Below are positions 26,933 through 38,100 of a stretch of 64,000 nucleotides of DNA, in pieces. The DNA comes from Dyadobacter sp. 50-39 (GTDB taxonomy: Bacteria > Bacteroidota > Bacteroidia > Cytophagales > Spirosomataceae). The stretch is from positions 310,001 through 374,000 of the forward strand of contig MKSR01000008.1 in assembly GCA_001898145.1 (NCBI GenBank), given 5' to 3'. The translations under genes were made by a program, and so were the position numbers. Within the stretch, counting starts at the first letter, position 1. Each line of letters starts with the position of its first letter. Below the pieces are notes generated by a model. The model worked only from the letters and a program-made list of their open reading frames with translations. It was not told where the DNA came from and did no database searches.

Positions 26933-28342
26933 ATGATCAAATTCACGGATTTCAGCTATTTACTCCTACTGTCCCTGGCCGTTGCGGCATACTACAAAGT
27001 TCCTGAAACCAAAAAATGGATCTTTTTGCTGGTCACGAGCATCTTGTTCAACCTGAGTTGGAGCGGGAAGTACAGCGTCGTATGGCTGGTACTAGTGCTG
27101 GTCTGCTACGTATCCGGTAAAGCGTTAAGTAATCAGGAATATTCCAAAAAACACCGGAAAGCGCTGCTATCGGTCTCGATCGTGATCTGCCTGATGCCGC
27201 TTCTGTTTTTCAAATACCTGGTACCTGTCCATAATTCCATGTCGCTGGTGGCACTTAACTGGATCGCCCCGATTGGCATTTCCTATTACACATTTCTGAT
27301 CATCGGTTATCTGCACGACGTGTACCGGCGGTATATCAAACCCGAGAGCCATTTGGGTTACCTGATGATCTACCTTAGCTTTTTCCCTACCCTGCTAGCC
27401 GGGCCGCTGGAACGCACGCGCCAGCTGGTGCCTCAGCTCCGCAGCCCGAAACCTTATCTCCCCGAAAATATCAAAGCGGGCATCTACTTCATTGTCTGGG
27501 GTTTATTTAAAAAAATAGTCCTCGCAGCCAGGCTGGCCGACACCACCGGCCCCGTGTTCGACCAGCCCGAATCCTACACGGGCATGTCCGTGACACTGGC
27601 CATTCTGCTGTTCTCGATCCAGCTTTACTGCGATTTTTCGGGTTACACCGACATTGCCACAGGTTCGGCCCGGCTGTTCGGGATCCGGCTCAGCAAAAAC
27701 TTTTCAAACCGCTACTATTTCGCCCCGTCGCGGACGGAATCATGGAGCGCATGGAACATCACAGTCACCTCTTGGTTCCGGGATTATGTCTTTTTCAACA
27801 TCAGCAAAGGCGTCACAAGTCAGAAACGACTGGAATTCAACCGGTTGTTGACATTTGTCATCACTGGTCTCTGGCATGGCCCCAGTTGGTCGTTTGTGAT
27901 CTGGGGATCGCTGCAATGGGCCTACATCAATTTTGAAATGCGCACGAAGCATTTCTGGCAGCAGTTTTATCCGAAACTGGGCCTTTCTACCGGTTCGCAG
28001 GCGCATTTTGTCTGCCGGGTAGTGGTAAGGCTGCTTACCGGAACCCTCATTATGGGATGGTTTCGGGCGGCCGAACTGGGCAGCGGCATCCGGCTGTACA
28101 GCAGCATGTTCGGGTTCAGCTCCGGCGCGGGTTCTCTGCTCACATCCGGTTTCCTGCTGACGATCGCCTTGTTCCTCGTGATGGATTTTTTCAACTACAA
28201 AATGGGCGAGAAAGAGGACATTGCCTCCTACCTGTTGAAGAAGAGCACATTATACCGCACATTATCCATGGTGCTGCTCGTGCAGCTCGTGCTGATATTC
28301 GGCAGACCGTCGGTGGCTAATTTTTACTACATTCAGTTCTGA
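26933..28342 (+). CDS. MBOAT family O-acyltransferase (AlgI/DltB-like)
   Basis: A 469-residue polytopic enzyme that moves acyl groups across or at the membrane onto hydroxyls of a surface acceptor. Family signatures are WSAWNITVTSWFRDYVFFNI (about 273-292) and TGLWHGPSWSFVIWGSLQ with the catalytic His315. An ALGLYCDFSGY-type motif appears as LYCDFSGYTDIATGSARLFGI. It has about 10-12 membrane helices and normal length. It sits between P450 and SGNH genes with gaps of 6 and 17 bp. By analogy with DltB it would accept the acyl chain from the cluster's ACP; the acceptor is unknown. Confidence 0.93.
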   Translation: MIKFTDFSYLLLLSLAVAAYYKVPETKKWIFLLVTSILFNLSWSGKYSVVWLVLVLVCYVSGKALSNQEYSKKHRKALLSVSIVICLMPLLFFKYLVPVHNSMSLVALNWIAPIGISYYTFLIIGYLHDVYRRYIKPESHLGYLMIYLSFFPTLLAGPLERTRQLVPQLRSPKPYLPENIKAGIYFIVWGLFKKIVLAARLADTTGPVFDQPESYTGMSVTLAILLFSIQLYCDFSGYTDIATGSARLFGIRLSKNFSNRYYFAPSRTESWSAWNITVTSWFRDYVFFNISKGVTSQKRLEFNRLLTFVITGLWHGPSWSFVIWGSLQWAYINFEMRTKHFWQQFYPKLGLSTGSQAHFVCRVVVRLLTGTLIMGWFRAAELGSGIRLYSSMFGFSSGAGSLLTSGFLLTIALFLVMDFFNYKMGEKEDIASYLLKKSTLYRTLSMVLLVQLVLIFGRPSVANFYYIQF

Positions 28343-28359
28343 CAATCGTTGCGGGCATT

Positions 28360-29322
28360 ATGATCATCAAACTCACCAAATGGCTGCTGCTGATTATCAG
28401 TTTCAAAATCATCGTGGCGCTCGTCGTCGCGCATTACTACACCGATCCCCGCCGCGACATCCGGGCGCGGAAACAGTATTGCCATGCATTTGCGCCGAAC
28501 GTGGTATTCATCGGCACCAGCCGTACGCTCTACGGCATTGATCCGGCCGTTTTCGATTCGGCAAACCTGCAAAAAACACGGAGTTATAACTTCGGGACAT
28601 TCAGCCTTTCACCTTACAGTTCCATGCGGCTTGCGGATGAGCTGCTCGCTGAAAATACGGCCATCAGTACCATTTACATTGAACTGAGTGCGCTCGATTA
28701 CAGCACCGTGGCCTTGCCGCCGCAGCAGGTTATTCCCGATGCGATTTTCCGGGCTAATGTGCTGGCGAACTGCCCTGGCACCGAGTTCCTCGACAATGCG
28801 GCCAGTTTTCTGGCCGGCCTCAACACGACGCTATTTCAAATGGTATCCATTGCTCCGCAGATATTATCAGTCAAAAAACTGCTCAACCCCGGAAACGATC
28901 CCATCGAAGGCCAGGTCGATTTGGTGGCCAACGGGTACCAGTCCGTGGCAGCAAGCCTTTCCGCCACAAATGACCGGCTCGCGGCCAATCAAGACGCAAC
29001 GAGACAGTTGCTCCGCACGCCCCGTCAAGCAGCTCCCAATACCTACTTCATCTCCCGAATCAACCAACTGATCGCACGCGCCGCAAGCCAGGGAAGGAAA
29101 GTCGTTTTTTATTATCCCAACAACATCACCGGTGGTGAATACAGGATATTGTCGCAGGTAGCGCCATTTCTGCCGGCCGAAAACCTGATTCCTTTACCCG
29201 AACCTCCCCTGCTGGACTCGCTTTTCAACCCACGGAATTTGTTCGACGCACATCATTTGAACAGACAAGGGGCGGGGATTTATACGCGGTTTTTACGGGA
29301 AAAGTCCGGCAGGCAGGAGTGA
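28360..29322 (+). CDS. Membrane-anchored SGNH/DltD-like protein
   Basis: A 320-residue protein with one N-terminal membrane helix (about 6-25) and an extracytoplasmic domain. FIGTSRTLYGIDP (Ser54) looks like SGNH block I, and FDAHHLNRQGAGIYTRFL with Asp296 and His299 looks like block V, giving a Ser-Asp-His set. This matches the accessory hydrolase/transferase partners of MBOAT proteins (DltD, AlgJ/AlgX, PatB). It is the last gene of the ACP-P450-MBOAT cluster, 17 bp after the MBOAT gene. It may complete acyl transfer to the final acceptor. Family assignment rests on motifs and context. Confidence 0.75.
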   Translation: MIIKLTKWLLLIISFKIIVALVVAHYYTDPRRDIRARKQYCHAFAPNVVFIGTSRTLYGIDPAVFDSANLQKTRSYNFGTFSLSPYSSMRLADELLAENTAISTIYIELSALDYSTVALPPQQVIPDAIFRANVLANCPGTEFLDNAASFLAGLNTTLFQMVSIAPQILSVKKLLNPGNDPIEGQVDLVANGYQSVAASLSATNDRLAANQDATRQLLRTPRQAAPNTYFISRINQLIARAASQGRKVVFYYPNNITGGEYRILSQVAPFLPAENLIPLPEPPLLDSLFNPRNLFDAHHLNRQGAGIYTRFLREKSGRQE

Positions 29323-29391
29323 CGATTTTTTCTCCTTTCTGCCAAGACCCCGTGCAATAGCCGCTTCACGCAAGCACAAAGTTTTGTTACC

Positions 29392-31938
29392 TTAAGCTTG
29401 AATCACGCTCTTTTCATCACAGATCTTTTGTAACTCAAGAGGAATGGCATTGCGCCAAAGCTCCCGGATAAATTTTCTGAAACCTACCAATGCTCCGCCG
29501 TCGGAAATCTCCTTTTTAAGAAACTTGTGATCCCTGTCGATCGACTCCTTATTCCGTGAAATCCGCTCGGTAACAATCTGATCATCGATCCCTGTCAGTT
29601 TATCGAAATAGATCAGGCTCACGGCGAAACCATGGATGTAAGACCTTTGCAGGTAATCCTCGATGATAACCTTGCTTTTAATCGGGTCTGCCGTGGCGAG
29701 ATAGCATGCCGAAAAGAAATGCGCTCTGCGTATTCTGGACACCCTGGGGAAGAAAATGTCGGTTTTCTGAGGGAGCGAAATGTACCGGTCGATGCTTCCG
29801 CGGAGGAACGAAACCACGCCATTATAACTCAGATTGGCCCGACCCAGCCCAAAGAGGTCCGATTTGAGATTCACCTTTTTGTGCCGCTCCTTATCATAGC
29901 ATAAACGTCCGTCCGTAACCCTTATCAGCACCTCCGCACGGGCTTCGGGGCTGTGACCATGGCGCCAGATGGATGCACAGGGCGTCCGGTTCTCCTTCAC
30001 ATCCTGAACGTTGCCGACGATATGAATAGAGCTTTTATCGTGCAATACGGTGATATTCAGCTCAGAGTCACGCAGCGTCGCAGTTCCGCGAAACTCCCCT
30101 GATTCCCCTTTCAAAAGCACCTCCCCGTCAGGCATGATCCTTAACGGGCAGACTTCAATGAAGAAGCTCGTTTTCCCTTCATCAATCTTCTCATAATAGG
30201 AACACGAAACGAAATCTCCATGATAGGCTACACGCGGAGTCGGAGGCAGCAGCAATTGCGGATTGCTGTGAAAAAGCCCTAAATCGGTCAGGTTCGAATC
30301 CGTGAAGCCGAGCAGAAAACGGAGAGGCTTCGCAGCCAGGATTGGTGCCTCAACTTCTGTCAGCAAGGTGCTTTTCAGGGTAGTAGCGACAGTTGTTTTC
30401 TGTTGCAGGTAGATCCGGCCGGATATAACGGTATTTACAGCATTTTTTTCGACGCCTGCGTAAATTCCTTTGAGCGTGAGCACGCCCGATTCTTTGGTAC
30501 GGCTCAGCAGAAAATAGGCCCTGCTGTTGGTGATCTTTTGCTGTTCTTTGCTGGTAATCTCCTTGGCATCGGTCAGAACATGTCCGATAATAACCTTGTT
30601 TCCAATGTGTTTTTTGAAATACAGCTGATATTCCGACTGATCGACCATATCTGAAAGCACCATTACTGCCTGACCGGATGGCTCGATCGTGATCGTACAT
30701 TCATCGAGCGTCGGCTCTCCCGAAATGTTCAGCAAATGGCCCTCATACCGACCAGGCAGGTCAGCCGGCAGCATCGAGGGGCGCTTGGCCGCCAGGTCCG
30801 GTTTGGACGATTTTCCATCGGAGTGAATGAGGTCTGACTCCGTAATTTCGAAACGGTTCTGGAACAGAAAATTGAAAATAGACGCTTCTGCATCCGCATT
30901 GAGCCGTGCCTCGTAGTCTTTTTCATCACACGCCACACAAACAACCGCACCTGCTACCCCCAGCCCTTTGTTTTCCCTGGACGAAGAATAGACACCCGTC
31001 AGATAGTCCATCGACCCATTCAGCGTCAAGTGACTGTATATCGGTTTCTGCCTCGTGTTTTTATCCGGATCATCTCCGAACAGCACACTGATGTGCAGCT
31101 CAGTCACGTTCCCCGCGTTCTTATTGAGGTGGATCGCTTTTAATGCCAGGTGTCTGGACCGGTTCCTGGGCAGGGTAAAGGTTGTATTCCCTGCCTCTTG
31201 CCAGCCGTCCGTCCGGATCGTGGCCTTGCCCACGGTATTCAGATGCGTCCAGTAGTAGCATACATACAGGATATTATCGCTTTTTAGCGCTGGAAGGGAT
31301 ACCAGTGGAGGGAGCTGGGGCCCGGGATTTACCGGAAACTCTGTCTGTCCCAATCCTTCGCGATACGCATTGTCGAATTTTGTGACCTTTACACGGACTT
31401 TGGTCCCGTCTCCCGGGTATACTTCCTCGGATTTTACAAACGGATGGAACGTATTGTCCTGCACGGTAGTATCCCGACCGGAAGGCAATACCGCACAAAC
31501 GCCATAGATCTCGCGGTAAAATACGAGCAGTTCAATGCATCGCCGGCTAAAATTTCTTGGAAAATAAGGATTCTCCTTCCTATGATCTATACGGGCCGTT
31601 ACCTTTTCGGTCTTATTCTCAATGTGGTCTTTAATAGAGCTGTACGAATTCAGGATTTTCACATTGTCGGAATCTGGCCCGAATTGCAGTTCGCGGAATC
31701 TGTCGGAGTAACCATACGTCCGCAGAGCTTCATTTCTAATATCGCGACCTATACAATACCTTTTGGTTCTGCTAGTTGATTCGGTCGAAACGAAACTTTC
31801 TTCGTTAACAACCTCCTTGTGTACCGACCTTAGGGCTTTGCGTAGAAGAGCAATTTTTTCGAGGGTAATCTGCTCACCAAAATAATGGAGCAATTCTTTG
31901 TGATACGATTCAATATCGTCGGGTGAGTAGGACAGCAT
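29392..31938 (-). CDS. Large orphan protein with two beta-rich repeat domains, function unknown
   Basis: An 848-residue protein without signal peptide or membrane helices, so probably cytoplasmic. I do not recognise it. The N-terminal 130 residues are helical and charged. Two related beta-rich domains follow, at about 395-500 (starting LPGRYEGHLL, with CTITIEPSGQ) and about 575-680 (starting RVAYHGDFVSCSYY, with CPLRIMPDGE), looking like lipocalin-like sandwiches. The last 170 residues are mixed and basic (FFPRVSRIRRAHFFSACYLA, LKKEISDGGALVGFRKFIREL). The ATG at 31938 is chosen over an upstream TTG. It is divergent from the RHS toxin gene across 230 bp; a regulatory or immunity link is only conjecture. 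Confidence 0.8.
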   Translation of the reverse strand: MLSYSPDDIESYHKELLHYFGEQITLEKIALLRKALRSVHKEVVNEESFVSTESTSRTKRYCIGRDIRNEALRTYGYSDRFRELQFGPDSDNVKILNSYSSIKDHIENKTEKVTARIDHRKENPYFPRNFSRRCIELLVFYREIYGVCAVLPSGRDTTVQDNTFHPFVKSEEVYPGDGTKVRVKVTKFDNAYREGLGQTEFPVNPGPQLPPLVSLPALKSDNILYVCYYWTHLNTVGKATIRTDGWQEAGNTTFTLPRNRSRHLALKAIHLNKNAGNVTELHISVLFGDDPDKNTRQKPIYSHLTLNGSMDYLTGVYSSSRENKGLGVAGAVVCVACDEKDYEARLNADAEASIFNFLFQNRFEITESDLIHSDGKSSKPDLAAKRPSMLPADLPGRYEGHLLNISGEPTLDECTITIEPSGQAVMVLSDMVDQSEYQLYFKKHIGNKVIIGHVLTDAKEITSKEQQKITNSRAYFLLSRTKESGVLTLKGIYAGVEKNAVNTVISGRIYLQQKTTVATTLKSTLLTEVEAPILAAKPLRFLLGFTDSNLTDLGLFHSNPQLLLPPTPRVAYHGDFVSCSYYEKIDEGKTSFFIEVCPLRIMPDGEVLLKGESGEFRGTATLRDSELNITVLHDKSSIHIVGNVQDVKENRTPCASIWRHGHSPEARAEVLIRVTDGRLCYDKERHKKVNLKSDLFGLGRANLSYNGVVSFLRGSIDRYISLPQKTDIFFPRVSRIRRAHFFSACYLATADPIKSKVIIEDYLQRSYIHGFAVSLIYFDKLTGIDDQIVTERISRNKESIDRDHKFLKKEISDGGALVGFRKFIRELWRNAIPLELQKICDEKSVIQA

Positions 31939-32168
31939 GATTAGTCGAGGGGGTGAGTCAGGATTCGTAAACAGCAAGTAAATTAATTAGCGGTTAATTC
32001 CCAGTTGTTACCGGCTAATAATTTTTTTAGCGCGGTACAATAGCGGCTGCGAGGTTCAAACGGCCGGAATTTACCGCCAACCCAGAAACAAATTATATTT
32101 TGTTGCGGGATTGTTTGATGATATAAATAGCCGTGAATTTGTATATCTATTCACTAAAATTCCGTCAA

Positions 32169-35100
32169 ATGACCCAAATCTACCTTAATCCTCACAGACC
32201 AATAATCCGATTATTGGTCTGTGCCTTCCTGCTTTTCCAGGCAGTTGACGGCGTGGCTCAGATGACTTTGCCGGAGTCATCGAACTGGGCGTACTCCACC
32301 GGAACATTCGAAGTGGATGAAAAGGGAGGAGCGAATTTCTCAATGCCGATCATGGTCGCCCCCGGGACCAACGGTCTAGCTCCTACGTTCCTCTCGGTGA
32401 GTTACAATCACCGGAACGGGAATGGCTTGCTGGGACGAGGTTTTACGCTCAATGGCTTCTCGTCTATTTCGCTCACAGGCCTCTCCCGAGCGCATGACGA
32501 AGACTGGCGCACCACGCGCAATGCAGCAACAGGATTTACGCTCGATATGGCAAATACCAGGCTTGCCAAGGATGGCAAAAGACTGGTGATGGCTAATCCG
32601 GTCAATTCCCAACCGCTCAACGCAGGTTACTGGAAAGAAGATGCTCAATTCGTAACCGAACAATTCGACGGCTCCCGCTTTCGCGTCGGGCAGTGGAAAA
32701 ACGGCAGGCCGGTGTACATTCTCGAAGAAACAAAGGATGGCCTGAAAAAATACTACGGCCTTGGAACAGGCGTAGTTTACCTGCCGGGGACTGACACGCC
32801 GGTCAGGTACCTGCTGAGTATGATCACCGACAACTACGGGAATGAGCTCACGATCAGCTATTCGAAGGGGCCCAATGCAAACGTGATCGAATTCTACCCG
32901 CGGCAGATCAAATACACCCAGAACAATGCCAACAAGGTCAGTAGCTACGCCGAGGTGAACTTCCATTACACCAGCAGACCGGACATCATTACGGAATATT
33001 TCTCAGGATATAAATCCGTCGTGAACCAGCGGCTTTCCATGATCCAGGTAACCGGGCTCGCGGGCGTTGTCCGCACCTACATGTTCGACTACGCGCAACT
33101 CTTGTCGACATCGCTGAAAACGAGTCTGCTGAAAGCGATCAGGGAGTCCGCCCCACCAGACTACCAATTGAAGCCCATCGTCTTCAACTGGAACGAGAAA
33201 AAGCTGCAAAGCCTTAACCCGACGCTGAACACCGTACTACCCTCTTCGGTAAAAGACCCGGTATGGGCCGACTGGAACAATGATGGCCTGACGGACTACG
33301 CACGGCTGGAAGGCGAAGAACTGTACATTTATACGAATGGCGGCAACAACAACTACGTAGTTCAGCCGGTGATCAAGGAAATGAAAATGAAGGACTTCCG
33401 GATCGCCGATTTCGACGGGGACACGCGGATCGACCTGCTGGGCTGGGATCCTGCCAGCGGGCAATTCACTTTCTGGATCAATAAATCGGATGGAAAAGGG
33501 GTGCGATTCGTAGCTGTGTCCGATGTTGCGGCCTTCCGGCTGACGGGTTTATCCAAAGACCACTTCAAAGGACGTAAGCAAATCTACTGCAAGGATGTCA
33601 ACGAAGATGGCCAGGCCGATCTGGAAATCTTCAATCAGGATGCGAACGGAAATCTGCTGACGCAGACGGGCGTTTGTTACCTCACCGCATTCCGATGGGG
33701 CGATGCCGTGAAAGCCAGTTTTCAGGTAGCCTACAAATATGCTGAGACATTTCCCGAGACCGTTGCGCTGTACCAGGATCTTGACGACAACGGGCTGCTG
33801 GAAACCATTTTCTGGAATCAAAAGACCGGTGCCAATTGGGTCGTGCGCAAAGACTCCTACGTCACAAAATCAGATGTAAGTGCGCAAAAGAACCAGTATG
33901 GCATCCGGCTTCCCGGAACGAAAGCAAACCTGCTTCCTGCCGCGGCGCTGACACAGACCACCAACCGGCAGATTTACTGGAATGCGAGCCTGAACGATGA
34001 CAACCTCCCCGACGTAGTCATTTTGGACAACAAAGCGCGCTCCCTTACCTATTACATCAACAAAGGGAATTACGCTTACGAACCCGCAGTTGCTGTAAAC
34101 CTCGACAATGCAACCGAAAAGTTCGTGGACACCCAGTCTAAGCTGATTATGGCCGATTTTACGGGTGATGGTGTGGATGATTTCCTGTTCACCAAACCCA
34201 ATGCTTCCGGCCAGCTGGTTAACCGGCTGTATGCCAACTCGGGGCCGGGTTCTTCGATGCTTATGACCAACAAGGTGGACAACTTCCTGCCCTCGGGCAC
34301 GCTTAGAGAGTCCGGCCTTAACCTCGATTTTGGAAATTTTCATCCATCGGCAACGTATGGCGCATGCTTCATCAGTCCGGAGCCCAATAAAGCGCTGAGA
34401 CTCGTCACTTTTGACATGGCACGGATAGAGGAAGACAAGATCACTTCCATTGCATTGGGGAATGGAATGGTTATTACCCCGAAATACGCTCAACTGTCAG
34501 GCACTTTCTATAACCGACTGATCGCAAACGACACCTACGGCCTCAATCTGAAGGAAAACGAATGGTGGATCGCCCCCCTGCATTCGGGATTGGTGGTCGT
34601 GAGCGGATATGACATAGCGGCGAGCAACGTTACACGGACAGTTTCGTACCAATATTCCGTTGGTACCATGGATCTGATCCGTGGCTTCCAGGGATTCAAG
34701 GCGATCACTTCCTCGGGCAATCACGCGGGGCTCAATAGCCGGCGGTATTTCAACTTTCCCGGTTCCGGGGTACCCCAGCTGATCAAATTCAGAGAGGAGT
34801 CTTTCGGCTTGAACGGAAGTGTAATATCCATAACAGCGTACGTGCAGAAAGCCCTGCAGTTCGGAAACAGTAAGGCCTTTTCCGAATGGGTGGGAGAAAA
34901 AACTTTCCAGGAACTCGACATTAACGGCCGGATGAAGTTTATGACGCGGGAGAATGTCACCTGTGACTATTACCTGAATTTGCTGAGGGTTGAAGTGGAT
35001 TTCGGTGGTGGCCACAAAGACATTACAATTTCTGAATATGCCAATTCCGTCAGTCAATGGACATTAGGCCGGGTGGTCAAGGCAAGTTTGCAAAGGCTCG

Positions 35101-38100
35101 CTCCCGATAAACCGGCTCTCAATCGTGTTTCTACATTTGAATACAACACTCAGACCGGGAACCTGGTTAAAGAAACGTCTTTTGCGAACCTGTCTGAAAA
35201 CCTTCGGAAGACGAAAGTTTATGCTTATGATAAGCTGGGCAACATTGTCTCCAGCACCGAAACGGCCTGGAACGGGACCAGGATGGAATCACGGGAAACC
35301 AAAACCACATTCGACGGAACGGCCCGCTTTGTTTCCTCGGTCACCAATGCGAAAGGGCACACCGAGCGGTTTGCCTATGACCAGCGCATTGGCAAAATAA
35401 CGGCCAAAACCGACGCGAACGGGCTGGTTTATAAAATGACCTACGATCCGCTGGGCCGGGAAACGGGCATCGTCAATCCCGATGGGACCTGGGCGAAGAC
35501 TTTCATCGTGCACTACAACAGCAGCATGCACCCTTTTGCACCGGCCGGCACGGCGTACCTGATCGTCCAGGCCTTTTCGAATGGAATGCAGAAAATCACC
35601 TGCTACAATGGCTGGGACTGGAAACTGCGTGAAATACAAACGGGCTTCAATGGGAAGAACATCTTCAAAGATTTCAGCTACGATGCGGGCACGGGCTTGC
35701 TCGTCCGCGAATCGCTACCTTATTTTCAGAATGGCACCCCCGAATGGCGGACCACACGGTATGACAACCAGTTCCAGGTTTCCGGTGTAACCAATCCGGA
35801 TCGATCTACCGAAGGCTGGGCCTATTCGGACAGGAGCATGACGCATACCAATGCAAAAGGACAACGAAATGTGCTGTTTTATAATGAGAGGCGCGCATTG
35901 GTCCGAAAGCAAAACGGCCTGGGGCAGGGCATTACCTTCGATGTGGATCAGGACGGGAACCCGCTTACCATCACGGATCCCGGGGGCATCGCTTCTGTAA
36001 AAAACCGCTACGACGGACGGGGACTACGCATATCGAACACCACGCCGGACCGCGGGACTATCCAGACTTCATTTAACGGATTTGAAGAAACCATTTCAGA
36101 AATCAATGCAAAGGGACAGACCACGCAGCTGACCAGGGACGTGCTGGGCCGGGAAGTCGAAAGAAAAACGGCTGAGGGCGTAACCAAGTTGGTTTACGAC
36201 ACAGGCAACAAAGCTATTGGCAAGGTCTCGGAAGTCCGGCAATGGAATGGCGCATACTTTGTTTATTCCTACGACAACCTAGGACGCGCGCAGAAGAAGC
36301 GCACACAAATCGATGGACGGGAGTTCAACGAATCGGTTGGTTATGACAATCAGGGACGCGTCGCTGGCAAGACCAGGTCGAATGGCTCGGGCGAAAAATA
36401 TCAATATAGTCCTCAGGGATATCTCACCGCCGTCACCGGGCACGACAACAAGATATTGTGGACAACGGGCGGATACGACGCCCGGGGCCTTCAGCAATCC
36501 GAAAACCTGTGGGAAGGACGCTATAAGAGCTCCTACGAATACGATCTCAATGGGCTGCTGACGTCGTCCAATTCACAGATCAGCAGTTCGCAGGCCACTT
36601 TGCAGTCGTTCCGGTTCGCGTATGATCCATTGGGAAACCTTAAAACCCGCACGGACCTGCGGATCAACAAAACCGAGAGCTTTGCCTTCGACGAAATTAA
36701 CCGGCTAACTTTCTCGCAGGTGGCCGGGCAGGCGTCGGTCACACTTTCGTACGACGCGTCGTCGCGCATCAGCACGAAGTCTGATGTGGGTAACTACAAG
36801 TACGCGCCCGGCACTTACAAGCTGACCGGTGTTGATCTGAACGACCCGGACAAATGCATTACCGCATTTCAGGTCAGTTCCACTTACTGGTCTTTCTCGA
36901 GGCTGAAAACGGCTGAGCTGGACTCCATTCGGACGGAATATCATTACGATTGGAACAATCAGCTTATCAAAACGCAGCGGCTCAACAAGAAAACGGGCGT
37001 CTCGGTTACCACCTACCATATGGGCGATTACCAGGAAGAGGTCACGAACGGAAAGACCTCCCGTCAAAGTACTTTCGTAAACATCCTCGGTAAAAAGAAA
37101 GCTGCATACGTGGTCATTCCGGGAAAAAGCACGGGTTGGAATTTCTATTTCCACGACCACCTGGGCTCGATCACAACGGTAGTGAATGACAAAGGTGGTG
37201 TATCAAGACTGGCCTACAACGCCTGGGGCGAACGGCGCAATGCCGATACCTGGGCATCCGTGCCCAAGGGCCGCGATACCACGACGCCATTCGGATTTAC
37301 GGGCCATATTGAAGCCGATGATTTTGGACTGGTGTTCACAGGGGCGCGACTTTATGATCCGTCTCTCGGGATGTTTATTTCCCCGGACGAAATCATCCAG
37401 GACCTGACCGACGTCACCGCATTAAACAGCTACTCCTATTGTGCCTTCAACCCAGTATCCCTGGTTGACCCGACCGGCTTCTCCTGGTTGTCCAAAATTT
37501 TCAAAAAAGCCGTCAAGGTTGTGGTGAACATTGTAAAAGTGGTGGTTCCCGTGGTTGTAGGCGCGGTAGTAACCGCCATAGCCGCCCCACTAGGACCGGT
37601 TGTGGCCGGGGCTGTCGGGAACTTCGCTAAAACCGCCACCGCGGCTGTACTCAATGGGTCCTCCGTCTCGGACGCCCTTAAAGCCGGGTTGAAGGGAGGT
37701 ATTGCCGGGGGCCTTTCCGCGGGCCTTGCATTTGGTGTGGGTGACCTCGCCGAAAAAGCGGGCAGCGCGTGGGGAACCGCGGCGGAATACGGCACGAAGG
37801 TTATCGGTCATGGCGTGAGTCAGGGAGCGGTCAGTTATGCTTCGGGCGGCCAATTTGCACACGGGTTCATGAGCGGTGCATTCACAGCCGCAGCATCGCC
37901 ACTCATCGACGATATTCCGAACTATTCGGGACGCGTAGCTGCCGCAGCCATGGTGGGCGGTACAGCATCCTCACTCGGAGGCGGCTCGTTTTCCAACGGT
38001 GCCATGACCGGAGCGTTTGTGCGGATGTTTAATGATGAGCAACACAGAAGCGTCGTTCGTTACAATGGACAAAAACTGACTGCTTATGACGGTACTGGAA

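Noticed and set aside
32133-32168. Upstream GTG start for the RHS protein
   Set aside because: It would put 12 polar residues ahead of the signal peptide; ATG at 32169 gives a proper signal sequence.
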